Shown: piece after piece, positions 11,600 through 21,145 of the stretch
Position numbering within the stretch: position 1 is the stretch's first letter
Layout: each line of letters begins with the position of its first letter
From: Capsicum annuum
Taxonomy: Eukaryota; Streptophyta; Magnoliopsida; Solanales; Solanaceae
Reading direction: 5' to 3'
NCBI RefSeq assembly: GCF_002878395.1
Contig: NW_025856403.1
Span: 181,522-245,521 of the forward strand
DNA: 64,000 nt
The notes under the pieces: model-generated
Seen by the model: only the letters and a program-made list of their open reading frames with translations
What the model was told of the DNA's origin: nothing
Database searches by the model: none
Translations under genes and position numbers: made by a program

Positions 11600-12542
11600 G
11601 TGGTAGTGCGGAAGAATTAGACTGTGACTTGGCTTCTCCAACATTACCCTCCTGTAGGAGGGAAATCTCTCTGAAGCTGACCTACTTGGCTACAGGAATA
11701 ACAATTTCTCCTCTCAAAGTAACACTTCCCAGGTTGATTTTTCTCACAGATACTACAACAGGGAAAAGATCAGGTGGGTTGTGTCATGCTACCCTGTGAA
11801 TGGGTGTCCTACATCCTTCCTCCACTATTAGCCTAAGGATAAAAGGGTCGTTGATCACGTAAAGGACTGGGCATGGGGGTGCTGGCTGCAGGCTACAGGC
11901 TGAGCATTACCCTAATTCTTTTTCTTCTTCCACTTGTTACTCCAATTTCCACTCTACAACTGATTGTGGCTCTAGTCTGCTGTTTTGGCTTCCTTTGCCT
12001 GTCTATCTTTCTCCCTATATTCAATGATTTTCTTTTTCTTCTCCTTAACTTGTTATATGTTGACTGATAGTCTGGGAAAGTCTATGTCCCAGTTCAACAT
12101 TGTTCTGACATTCAAGTACTAAGTCATCTAAAAGGCCAGAAGCAAATTTTCTCATTCAGTCTCTCATATTACCAGTCATCTCTGGAGCATAACGGGCTAG
12201 TTGATTGAACTTCAGAGTGATGCTTATTTTTCCCTACTTTAGATTTATAAACTCCTCAGCTTTGGATTGCCTAAATTCTAGAGGAAAGAACCTATCAAGA
12301 AAGGATTCCACGAACTCGCCCCAAACTGTGGGCTCAACGCGTTCACCCTTTGCATTCTCCCACTCGTTATACCACTGATTTGCAACATCTTTAACATGAT
12401 AACCTGCTAATTCCACACTTTCCACCTCATCTACATGCATCACTTTAAAGATTTTCTCTATTTCATCCATGGAATGCTGTGGATCCTCCTCTACCATGGT
12501 GCCAGAAAACTTGGGTGGGTTCATTCTCAAGAACTGACCCAA
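11600..12542 (-). pseudogene. Gypsy gag fragment with zinc knuckle
   Basis: Capsid-like Retrotrans_gag protein that would coat element RNA in virus-like particles. The clearest frame, 12234-12542 on minus, begins near the conserved core (FLRMNPPKFSGT, then a DEIEKIF-type helix) and continues AGYHVKDVANQWYNEWE and WGEFVESFLDRFFP, the usual plant gag order. Downstream, about 11730-11770, a zinc knuckle reads CSICEKNQPGKC, in which the expected histidine is glutamine. Frames between these blocks are interrupted, and the N-terminal ~70 residues upstream of 12542 can only be read with shifts. This is a decayed copy. Confidence 0.8.
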
Positions 12543-13146
12543 CCTAGTAACCTCAGATGTAACAGATACGAACCCAAGATATTTTGACTGTTGAGTCTAT
12601 GTGGCCACCAACTATGCAAGCATATGAATAGACTATCTGAATTCTAGATTATATACCTTTCTCTCGTAAGGCTGGGTATGGTTATACCCCATTCAGGGAG
12701 CTTTGGGTGCCTTGGGTGGGCTGGTATGAGTAAGTGGGACAAATGACAACAGATCAAATGACAATTGTCTAAAAACTGGGACAAGGCCCCCAGTAGACCA
12801 AAACAAAAGGAATAACATAATTTGATATAATAGGCCTTCTGGAATAAAGAAGGCTTACCACTGCACTAAACACTTCTCTCTGGATACTTTACTGATTAGC
12901 TGGACCCCTAGATAGAGCCTCCGAACCTGGGAGGTAAAAGGGTCAATACAGATGTATTGGTACGCAGAGCAAATCCAAAATAATATTTTATCTTCAACAT
13001 ATATGAGAGCAATTTAAAATAGTTCATAAATATGTCATATGGTAAAATTCACATGGGCATTTTTAGAAGACTCTGTAAAATCATCTAAACACTGTAAAAC
13101 TCTTTGTTTTACTTCTATGCTAGGTGGTGCACCCTACAATTTCACA
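12543..13146 (-). other. Gypsy LTR end and leader before gag
   Basis: Between the shared LTR portion and the first clear gag reading frame. No open frame or recognisable tRNA primer-binding site is visible. It likely holds the LTR 3' end, the lost primer site and the first gag codons (sense near 12660-12560), degraded. Confidence 0.4.
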
Positions 13147-14866
13147 GCTTTCACCAACTACTTTATCTTGGTTGCCATCAAGATAGGAGTACTAGCAAGG
13201 GAAGAGCACACAAGATCACATGGTAGGGTGCCACAACAACAATCAAGTCATTATATTGTGGTTGGGCACAATATCACGAAGCAGGGCTCCAAACCATAAG
13301 TACCGATTTGGGATGACAACATACTAGGTACACAAGATTAAATTGCAGGGTACCAAGTTCTCATATCGGCAAATCATGGTTTCTAGCATAGAGTTATTTG
13401 ACTCGGGCTTTCTTCAGGTAACCACCTAACTCACATCAACCCAGTTTTTAACTCTTTAAAACATAGATTCTCTGAAATCAAACTCTAACTCTGTCATGGC
13501 ATATATTTTTATGGTATCGTCATACCATTGACTTGCAAGTCACATTCTCTGAGCCATTTAATAAATTATATCTCTATTCTCAAAACAAGGAATTTAGGAC
13601 CGTCATATCAATAATTCTTTTCAAGAAACTCATTCTTTAAAACACATGTAAACATATGCAGGGAAACTGTTTTTTTCAATATTTTAAGTATTCAAGGTGG
13701 TCATGTCAAAGTTCTCAATTACATGCATTTCTTTTTCTTTAACACAAGAACATTATAGTAACATCAAGACACACCCTCTCATTATTTCTAAATCATGTTT
13801 CAATTACTATGACATTGAGAAAACTACTTTCAAATCACAAGGCATGCATTTCAACTTTTTTTTCGACAAAACCATAATCTTTAATTCAACATATGACAAG
13901 GGTTACATAATATGTGCTCTCAAACAATATTCAATCTCAGTTTTCACACATATAAATATACTTGTAAATCAATTCAAGGTGGAAAGACCTAAAGGCCAAA
14001 TTAACAATATCATAAAAACATTTATAATGCATAATTAAAACATAGATTCCAAAAACCCCTTTAAAATTCATGCTTAATAGTCTTTAAATAATGATCTAGT
14101 GTTTACAATCATATGTTATTTTTAGGATAAACCCTACGTACCTCAAATTAGGAATTTGATAGATGTTTCTTGAAGCCTACAGTTTGGGGATTCCAATTCT
14201 TCAATCAATTTCTAAAACCCATGGTTGAATCTTGAGAGATCTTAATTCTTAGGTTGAGACCTAAGTGTTTAGTTCTTTAGGGTGTTGGAGAGAATGATCA
14301 TATTTTGGTCAATTGGGGGATTACTCACGTGTTTATGGCTGTATAAGGGTAGATGAAAGGACTAAAATACCGCTAAGAAAATAAAGAAAGTCGCAGCAGT
14401 CCCTCAGTTGGTAGGCTGATTTGCTGAAGTAAATTCGGAATATTGTTTTACTTCGATGTTGAATTTGGATGAAATTAGCTCCATTAGAAAGAAGACTAAA
14501 AAATCTTTCATTTTATATATAGCAGCCCTCCAAGTTTATTATATACAGAAAGTTATGATCGTTTGAAGATGACCTTGAAATTGTGGTCTGAAATGCGCCC
14601 AGAATGCTGGAGTATTTCAAAGGCATTTCAAACCATTGCGTTGTGCCCCTAAAATGCACCCAAGACGTACTATTGACCTTTCCCATCACTTATCAACAAG
14701 AAAATCAAGAAATGGAGGCTAGGAAGGTTGCAAAATAAATTCATCAAAGATTGGGAGCTAAAAATGAGATTAAGTCCCTTTGATACTTAAAGAAATTTTT
14801 GAGTTTTACTCTATCAGCATGCTACTAAAAGGTAATAAATGTATGATTTTTTTGCAGGGTGTTACA
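13147..14866 (-). repeat. Gypsy 5' LTR (portion shared with the left copy)
   Basis: Ends at 14866 in GGGTGTTACA, i.e. sense start TGTAACACCC. The LTR probably extends leftward to near 12730, because the minus strand at 12730-12830 contains CCTTGTCCCAGTTTTTAGAC, which resembles the 3' part of other LTRs here (near 23160). That part has no counterpart on the left because the left LTR is truncated, so the inner edge and primer site are not resolved. Confidence 0.75.
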
Positions 14867-14906
14867 TGAAAAATATACAAATTTGACATCATTTTTTCTA
14901 ACTCAT

Positions 14907-15362
14907 TCATGTAATATTAACAAAAACTTGCATTGGATAGTCAAAGTCTGCGGGGGCAAAACCATGCATTGGACTTGATTCTGCTGAGTTCTCCCGCGAA
15001 ATCACAATTTCTTCAAGTTTTTGCTCATTGTTCGGCTCCATTTTTATGTCTTCATTTCTTCGTTCTTCTCTAATCCAATCTATAAGGAAAACTAGAGCAT
15101 TCATTGCAATGCTTCCCAATGAATGTCTGTTACCTCCAAGCTTCTATTGTCCTTGACTAAAAGCGCTCTCTGATGCAACGGTTGACATTGGAACATTCAG
15201 GATATCTCTAGATAATCTTAAAATCATAGGATATTGTTCTTCATTATTTCTCCATCAATCCAACGTATTGATCCATCGTCTGAGATCCTCTAGCGGTGAT
15301 CAGAGATAATACTTCACCTCTTCCCGATAAGTTGATGTGTAAGCTCCCTCATCAATACTATT
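14907..15362 (-). pseudogene. hAT transposase C-terminal dimerisation domain
   Basis: Minus strand 15145-15240 reads EQYPMILRLSRDILNVPMST then VASESAFSQGQ, the conserved hAT dimerisation motif. After a frame break, 14907-15119 gives GSIAMNALVFLIDWIREERR and ends at 14907. The stop lies about 40 bases from the inserted gypsy LTR. Confidence 0.85.
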
Positions 15363-15923
15363 TCAACAAGGTAAATCATAAAAGTGATCAGGAAAACCTC
15401 TATGTCTCGGCCTTTTAGAAGATGATGGCTCCTCGAGAGAACGAGGAGCAACAGTTGGAGTGATATTTTTCGGCATAGCTAAATCAACTAAATCAGCATA
15501 GTGGTTATATAATTTATCTATGTAAGCATTCGCACTGGCCATAGTCGTCCACAAATCAGGTTTTTCTTGCTCTTCATCATCAGAATCATTGTTAGTATTT
15601 ATTTCCAGGTTAGTATAAATAAGAGTACTAAAGTAGAACATAGTATGATATTTCATGCACGAATTTAGCATAGCACCAACCAAGCAAATAGGGGGAATCG
15701 GAAAAAAATATTTTTTAAATTTTGCAAATATGGCACCAACAACTTCTTTGTAACCTTCCTTATTTTTATATTCTTTGAGCAAACCACAAATATCAGCTAT
15801 ATATGTCAAACTATTAAAAACAGTAGGATAATAAGCACCGAAAAATTCAATCGTAGCTATATAAATTTTTTTCAAAAACTTAACAAGATCATTAATTACA
15901 GTCCATTCAGAATCATGTAGCAT
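15363..15923 (-). pseudogene. hAT transposase, DUF4413-like middle region
   Basis: 186 open codons beginning MLHDSEWTVINDLVKFLKKI. It includes FGAYYPTVFNSLTYIADICG and YFFPIPPICLVGAMLNSCMK, matching the hAT segment after the catalytic W/E region. A serine/proline-rich linker (EEPSSSKRPRHRG) precedes the C-terminal domain. The frame is open but both sides are broken. Confidence 0.85.
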
Positions 15924-16802
15924 GCAGTAGTCAGAATCAGTAAACGAACCACAATGTTGGTTAAAAAATAGTGTAATAGGAACTCTATATTAATAATAAA
16001 TTTTTAAAAAATCATACGTAGCATTCCATCTAGTATCACATTCTTCAGGCATCAATATCGATGCAAGTCCATTTTGTTCACATTTAAGTTTAAAGTCTTT
16101 AATTATTCTTCCAAGATTATTTCCTTGAATAAAACAAACGGCAAGCCAAATCTTTTCAATATAAAGTTCAAAAAACTCAAGACCATCTCTTACAATTAAA
16201 TTATATATTTGACAAGCACATTAAACATGAAAAATTTCAGGTAACGACGGAGATATCTTAGATTTTAACTTTGTTATAGCAGTCTTGTTGTTAGAAGCAT
16301 TATCAAAAGCAATACATAAAATTTTATTTTCAATACTGTCAAATTCTGTAACTTAAGCAATCGAATCAGCAGTAAAATCTCTAGTATGTTTACGATCTTT
16401 ATCATATAAAAAAGCAAGAATACATTTTTGCATAACAAAATTACTATCTATTCAGTGACAAGTAATGGTTAAATAATTATTTTTATTTACAGCACGACCA
16501 AGATTAGGAGTTAGGGACATTCTACGTTGAATACTTTTTAACTATGTTGATAAATAAAAATAATATTGTGAAGAACGTCTAAAAATATAGGCCCTACAAG
16601 TAATTCTAGGAATACCATTAAAAACAGGATTATAAATTTCTTGAATATAATGAATAAAGACATCAGAAGAAGGAAAATTAAAAGGTAAACAACCCACAAC
16701 TACCATTTTAGCTATTTCTTCCTAGTCTCTCAATTTATTATAATTCTTCATTACCTGACCGGTTGCTAGGTCCATTCTAGTTAGAATTGGCCTACCAACA
16801 TC
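15924..16802 (-). pseudogene. hAT transposase catalytic (RNase H-like) region
   Basis: Read with frame changes on minus: TITCH, IDSNFVMQKC, DFTADSIA, then CIAFDNASNNKTAITKLKSK (a catalytic aspartate block), CACQIYNLIVRDGLEFFELY (usually CAAHILNLIV) and EECDTRWNATYDFLKIYY. These are the ordered blocks of the hAT DDE transposase, which cuts and pastes the element. Several stops, such as at the position of W in TCHWID, make it non-functional. Confidence 0.8.
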
Positions 16803-17349
16803 CGCACCACCTCGTTCAGTATTTCTCTCTTTCATGATTATCACTTATATATCTCATTAACGTACCCGTACCCCCTTGTTTGCCTCCTTTTTTATGCTTA
16901 TGCATTTGTTGACAAATATTGCATTGCACCTCAACATCTGATATATGCTTAAAAAATTGCCATGCAATACTACTTGGTTTACGAGCTCTTGGGGAACGGA
17001 GAGGACGGAGAGGGATATTAACCGATTTGGATCTAACGTTATCATTTCCTACTATGGGCGTCTCACGAATATTTTCATTATCTTTATCTAAATTAATCGC
17101 ATCTACTTTATTTTCTTCTTCTATACCATAATTTTTCTGAGCTTCTACATAATCCATATTGTGGGCACCTACACCTAGAGGTACACCTACTTTTTCCTCA
17201 AAAAGTTGACTAAGCGGTGCCGAAGGCACACCAGTATATCTACTACTTGAACTACCTCTACCACTAGTAATTTATTTTTTATGACCACTACCATTTTCGG
17301 GATAAATTTTTTTAACACCTTTAGCAACGAGGTTTCTTAATTTATCCAT
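16803..17349 (-). pseudogene. hAT transposase N-terminus with BED zinc finger
   Basis: Start chosen at the ATG reading MDKLRNLVAKGVKKIYPENG from 17349. A stop after GSGHKK interrupts it, then the frame continues GVPSAPLSQLFEEKVGVPLG. The BED finger is at about 16860-16975: SIAWQFFKHISDVEVQ, then CNICQQMHKHKKGGKQG, then LMRYISDNH, giving the C-x2-C and later H pattern. BED fingers bind the transposon ends. A stop after HEREKY ends the frame; the protein resumes in another frame (GRPILTRMDLATGQVM). Confidence 0.85.
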
Positions 17350-17769
17350 TAAACTAAAAAAATTCAAAATAAACAAATATAGTAAAATTAATTATTCAAC
17401 AATTAATACACTAAACAAAAATTAAACGTACGAGATGGAACGACAATACCAAATTTTAAAAGTTGTTTTAATGTTGTGACTTTAGAAACGTCTACTCGTA
17501 CTTTGTAATTATAAAATTAAAGTGACCACTTTAGGAAATATATAGAATGTTTTATAATTGAGGTTTGAGAGAGAATGAGATTTAAGAGAATGAAAAATTG
17601 TGTGAAAAATGATTTGAAAGTGTGGGGTATTAATAGAAATTTTTTTGGGTTTAAAAAGTATTTTGATTGAATTTTTTTTTTTTATTAAAAATGGCCAATT
17701 AGCCGCTTTTAGGGCCCAAACGGTAATATAGCTGTTGGGCCCAACGGTCAAATTGGCCAAACGGAAAAA
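17350..17769 (-). other. hAT 5' untranslated/promoter region
   Basis: AT-rich stretch between the transposase ATG and the GC-rich right terminus. It holds poly-T runs at 17640-17690 and no open frame I can support. By position it should include the transposase promoter; I could not fix a TATA box. Confidence 0.4.
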
Positions 17770-17994
17770 ATTGATTTTTTACAAAAAACAAATCGGGTAG
17801 GTTAACCGACGGGCTTGGACCGGGCCTGATCTGGGCTGGGTTAACCGAGCCCAAAACCAAAAATAACCTGGCCCGGGACCTAATACCGTATAGTCCGTGG
17901 GCTGTTCGGGCTGGGTCAAACTGGGCCGAATTTCCTAAGTGTGTCGGGTAGGACAGGGCTAGGCCGGGTCAACCCGACCAATTTGACACCCTTA
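17770..17994 (-). repeat. hAT right terminal and subterminal region
   Basis: This GC-rich stretch contains many GGGCTGGG, CGGGCC and GGGTTAACC motifs and ends in GACACCCTTA. It is the inverted partner of 1306-1520. It lies upstream of the transposase start at 17349, so it also contains the presumed element promoter. Confidence 0.7.
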
Positions 17995-18002
17995 ACTTGA
18001 AG
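17995..18002. repeat. hAT target-site duplication, right copy
   Basis: ACTTGAAG directly follows the end CACCCTTA. Removing the hAT and one copy rejoins the foldback right arm. Confidence 0.85.
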
Positions 18003-18025
18003 AGTATAATAGGTCTTTTCTATGA
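18003..18025. repeat. Outer tip of the foldback right arm, displaced by hAT
   Basis: On the minus strand this reads AGACCTATTATACTCTTCAA across the hAT target duplication. It matches GGCCTAATATACCCTTCAA at the outer left tip of the copy at 6030-6110. The right arm of the foldback therefore continues here and the hAT inserted about 20 bases from its end. The exact outer boundary is uncertain by a few bases. Confidence 0.6.
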
Positions 18026-18260
18026 AAGTAAAATTGTGTACCTTCTATTTCATTTTATATGACGAAGTTTAACAGATACAGAATTAAAGAAAGGCAAAAT
18101 AATCATTTAGAATGTATCAAAAGTACTCTTAGATCTTGTAATCTTAAAGATACATAACGTGACATTTTTATGATCATAGGAACATGTCATTTAAAAATAA
18201 AGTGAATCAGATTTTAAAATTTATAAAATTTTCAACCATAGAAAAGTGCCGCTATCGTCA

Positions 18261-18474
18261 TTACATAGTAAAAAGAAAAGACCAATATGTAAAACAAAAA
18301 ATTAGTGATTCCTTATTAGATTTCTCATCAATCACCACTTTCATCTCAAATTTTTTCTTAGGATAAACTCTAGGAGGCGTTGGAGGATTTTCATTATCAA
18401 ATTGCTCAGATCTTTGTTTCTCAAAAAATCTTTTCTACTCTGCTATGAACTCTTTTAAAGTTTGGTTCAGCCAT
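18261..18474 (-). pseudogene. Frameshifted gene-like fragment, unknown
   Basis: On minus, a TATA-like CTATAAATACAC near 18540 is followed by ATG at 18474, MAEPNFKRVHSRVEKIF, then a stop made by a run of six T (18422-18428). One base fewer restores EKQRSEQFDNENPPTPPRVY, then PKKKFEMKVVIDEKSNKESL, and a stop at 18261. The charged, proline-containing composition is more protein-like than the surrounding AT-rich DNA. I recognise no family. It may be a captured exon, a small pseudogene, or chance. Confidence 0.3.
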
Positions 18475-19435
18475 GCCTTAATACTTGTAGGAAAATTATC
18501 AATTTTGATGATGATGTTATAATTTGTAATGTGTATTTATAGAAAAAAAAATGAGAACGGTGTACTAAGTGGGATATGCATAATTTTTTGTTTTTGTTCG
18601 AATTTAGAGAGTATAGAATAGGATGAGGGGTCATTAAATAGATGGGTACCAATTAATTGTAGATGAAGTAAATTAGATTTTGTACTAAACAAAATTATAA
18701 TTTGCTATAGTTACTTTAGGAAATATTTTAAAGAAGGGACTAGTAATTAATCATATGATAAAAGAGACATATGATATAATGTTGCTAAATAATATTGACT
18801 AATCTATATTAGGACATACATATCTTTTCTTATGTATTGGAGGTCATCTACAAGCCCAAATTAACAAAGAAACAACATGTCCATTAGTTATCTGTTGACA
18901 GAAATTCAATGGAAGTTAATAAAGGAAGAGGGTTTACGAAAAATGAATGCATGTGCAAGAGCCTCACCTGTGGAATTATTGGAATCTCCGAATGGCATCC
19001 TCCTTCAACGTCACAGCATGGAGATATTCCAACCACCCTAAGATTGGGATTTTAGAAGAAAAATAAGTGACAAGATCACATATTCGAAAGAGGGAAGCAA
19101 CTTACCAAGGTCATTTGACAATTCTTCTGTGGTAAAGAGTAACAACACACCATCGGGAACAACATTGATGATCCAAAGAAGAAGAAGAAGCAAGTGGGTG
19201 TTGCAGCGACAACAACTAGGGAAAATAAGGAATGTGAAGCTCAAGTATAGAGTATTAAACATTTATATAGTTAGGTCTTTATGGCAAGTGGGTTTAGACC
19301 TAATCAGCCCAATTTGTGTACCTTTTCGCTTTGTTTTTCTAATGTTTTATGGCCTTAGGCTAGACACTTTTTGCTTTTTTAATTAATAAAAGGGACTAAC
19401 AAGACACCATAAACTCACTTAAAATAAAAAAGAGA
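18475..19435. other. AT-rich spacer
   Basis: No supported gene. On minus a CTATATAAATG near 19265 and a short frame ending at a GTAAGT donor near 19105 could be an exon, but support is weak. The sequence near 18720-18780 (GAAGGGACTAGTAATTAATC, then CATATGATAAAA) recurs in part near 19555-19610. Confidence 0.3.
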
Positions 19436-19690
19436 GATAACATGTATAGTAATTTTCGTAACACATCACTTTACTTTATTCTTTTTCTTTAACTTGCGCA
19501 ATAGTAGTAGTCTCATTTTTTCTATTGTAAATTTGCAAGAGCTGTGAATAATTTGAAGAAGGGACAAGTAATCATATGATAAAATAAACATATGATATAA
19601 CATACATAGTAATTTTCATAATGAGTGATTTTACATTATTTTTTTCTTTAACTTGCTCTATGAATAGGATGAGTCTCAAACGTTTTTATT
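19436..19690. repeat. Direct duplication, ~159-bp period
   Basis: ACATGTATAGTAATTTTCGT at 19440 is repeated as ACATACATAGTAATTTTCAT near 19599. Both are followed by a TTTTACTTT/TTTTACATT tract and TTCTTTAACTTGC. Two diverged units are visible. Confidence 0.5.
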
Positions 19691-20479
19691 TATAGATAAA
19701 TATTGAATGGAAAAACACAAATTCTTCCATATTTGTTAAATGCAAAATTTTTCTCAAGAACTTATGAAATGATAGTAGATTTGCAGATTACGAAAAAATA
19801 TCACATGCATAGCAGTGTAATGTTACACACAATCATTAATTTACCAAGCATACCCTTGGACTAATTAAATCACCGTAATTTAATGGTATTGACTAACATC
19901 TCCACTTAAATTATATATATTAATTGATGAATTTTAATAGATCATAATATTCATATATCCTTTTAACATTAAGATATTATGGTAAATGATTAAATTTGCT
20001 CCAGAATATGTCAAATGAATTGACATGATCTCTATTTATTGTTAGAATTAATTTGCTGTTAAATATGTTAGATTGAACAGATATGCACCTCGTTAGTTGA
20101 GGTCAAATATTTCTTCTTTTTGACTAGTTGGAGTTAATTTTTTCCTTGATCTATGTCAAATAGAATAAATATACTCTCCATTAATAATTGAGTCAAATAT
20201 GCTCTCATTTTTATTAGTGACGGTCCAGCATACCCTTATTTTTAAGCATAGACAAGTTAGCACTTGGTGTGTGTTTTCTTTCTTTTTGCACTTGGTAAGA
20301 TAGGGAGTAATGCAAACTTTGAATTCATTTTTTTCATTCATCCATTTTAAGTCTTGTCTTTACGTAGTAGTAATTAATTTAATCCTAATCTAAATACGTC
20401 TAAATATAAAATGAAAGGGAAAATAATATAAATTTCAATAGTTTGGACTTAATAATAGAAAATTCCGACAATTCGCATA
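19691..20479. other. AT-rich spacer, nothing identified
   Basis: Very AT-rich with no open frame above background, no repeat landmark shared with the rest of the window and no recognisable RNA gene. Confidence 0.4.
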
Positions 20480-20765
20480 ATTATTGAAAATTTTGATTTT
20501 GGGTCTATCCAGATACATAATTAGCTCCTGATACATCCAATGAAGATACACTTTTTCCTTTGTAAAGATACATAATTAACTTTCGATACATTTTTTTTGC
20601 TTTTGGGTCTGTCGAAATAAATAATACATCCAACGAATATACATTTTTTTCTTTGTAAAGATACATAATTAGTTTCCGATATAATTTTTTTTTTTGAATT
20701 TGGGGTCTATCGAGATAAAAAATTAGCTCCCATTACATAAAAAAAATGCATAATTAGTTTACATT
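20480..20765. repeat. Imperfect tandem repeat, ~100 bp, about 2.5 units
   Basis: GGGTCTATC/GGGTCTGTC recurs at 20501, 20605 and 20703. Each is followed by GATACATAATTAGCTCC-like and CATCCAAYGAAGATACA-like segments and a CTTTGTAAAGATACATAATT block. Spacings are 104 and 98. Confidence 0.7.
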
Positions 20766-21000
20766 TTTGTAATTACTTTATAAGGTAAGAATTTTTTTAG
20801 TTTTATATGATTTTTACAAAATGAAAACCACGCATATTTCATGTACTATATTCCACATAGTATTACCTTGTGAAAATGGATGGAATTTCATATAATCCAA
20901 CTTAGATTTTACTCGCCTATATTATCTTTGAGGGTCTTTAAGAAACGTAAATCAGCAACAAGAGACTTCGACATTTTTATTTTGTACTAACTCGGTCTTT

Positions 21001-21061
21001 CTTTGTTTCTTTGTTTCTTTCTTTTCTTCTTTTTTCTTCTTCTTCCTTTTTTTTTTTTTTA
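21001..21061. repeat. Polypyrimidine (CT-rich) tract
   Basis: About 60 bases almost purely C and T on plus (TTTCTTTGTTTCTTTC, then TTCTTCTTCTTCC and a T run), just upstream of the solo LTR. Confidence 0.8.
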
Positions 21062-21140
21062 TGGTATCCGTTAAAAAAACTTAGAGGTGGGAAAAAATTG
21101 GATGACAAAATGCGGGAACCAATAGAAAAAGCGGATTTAT

Positions 21141-21145
21141 GTTTT
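21141..21145. repeat. Solo LTR target duplication, left
   Basis: GTTTT, identical to 23431-23435. Confidence 0.75.

Larger units (their letters stand above)
6277..14866 (-). mobile_element. Decayed Ty3/gypsy chromovirus (Tekay/Del type)
   Basis: Minus-strand order is LTR (right), gag, protease, reverse transcriptase, RNase H, integrase, chromodomain, polypurine tract, LTR (left). LTR sense ends begin TGTAACACCC on both sides (reading leftward from 14866 and 7989). It sits just after the hAT transposase stop, so it inserted into the hAT 3' region. The left LTR is cut at 6277, so no target duplication can be checked. Several stops and shifts interrupt every domain, and the element cannot be autonomous. 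Clade assignment rests on the DPGSS protease motif and the C-terminal chromodomain. Confidence 0.85.
1306..17994 (-). mobile_element. hAT DNA transposon, ~16.7 kb with nested insertions
   Basis: The two ends are inverted: TAAGGGTTTCAAGTGGGTCG on plus at 1306 and TAAGGGTGTCAAATTGGTCG on minus from 17994, each followed by GGGCC-rich subterminal sequence. Both are flanked by ACTTGAAG. The transposase lies on the minus strand at 14907-17349. The bare element would be perhaps 4-6 kb; the rest is a tandem array, a Helitron, a foldback fragment and a gypsy element inserted downstream of the transposase stop. The transposase is broken, so this copy is not autonomous. The TIR and TSD pair give high confidence in the boundaries even though many kilobases separate them. 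Confidence 0.8.
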
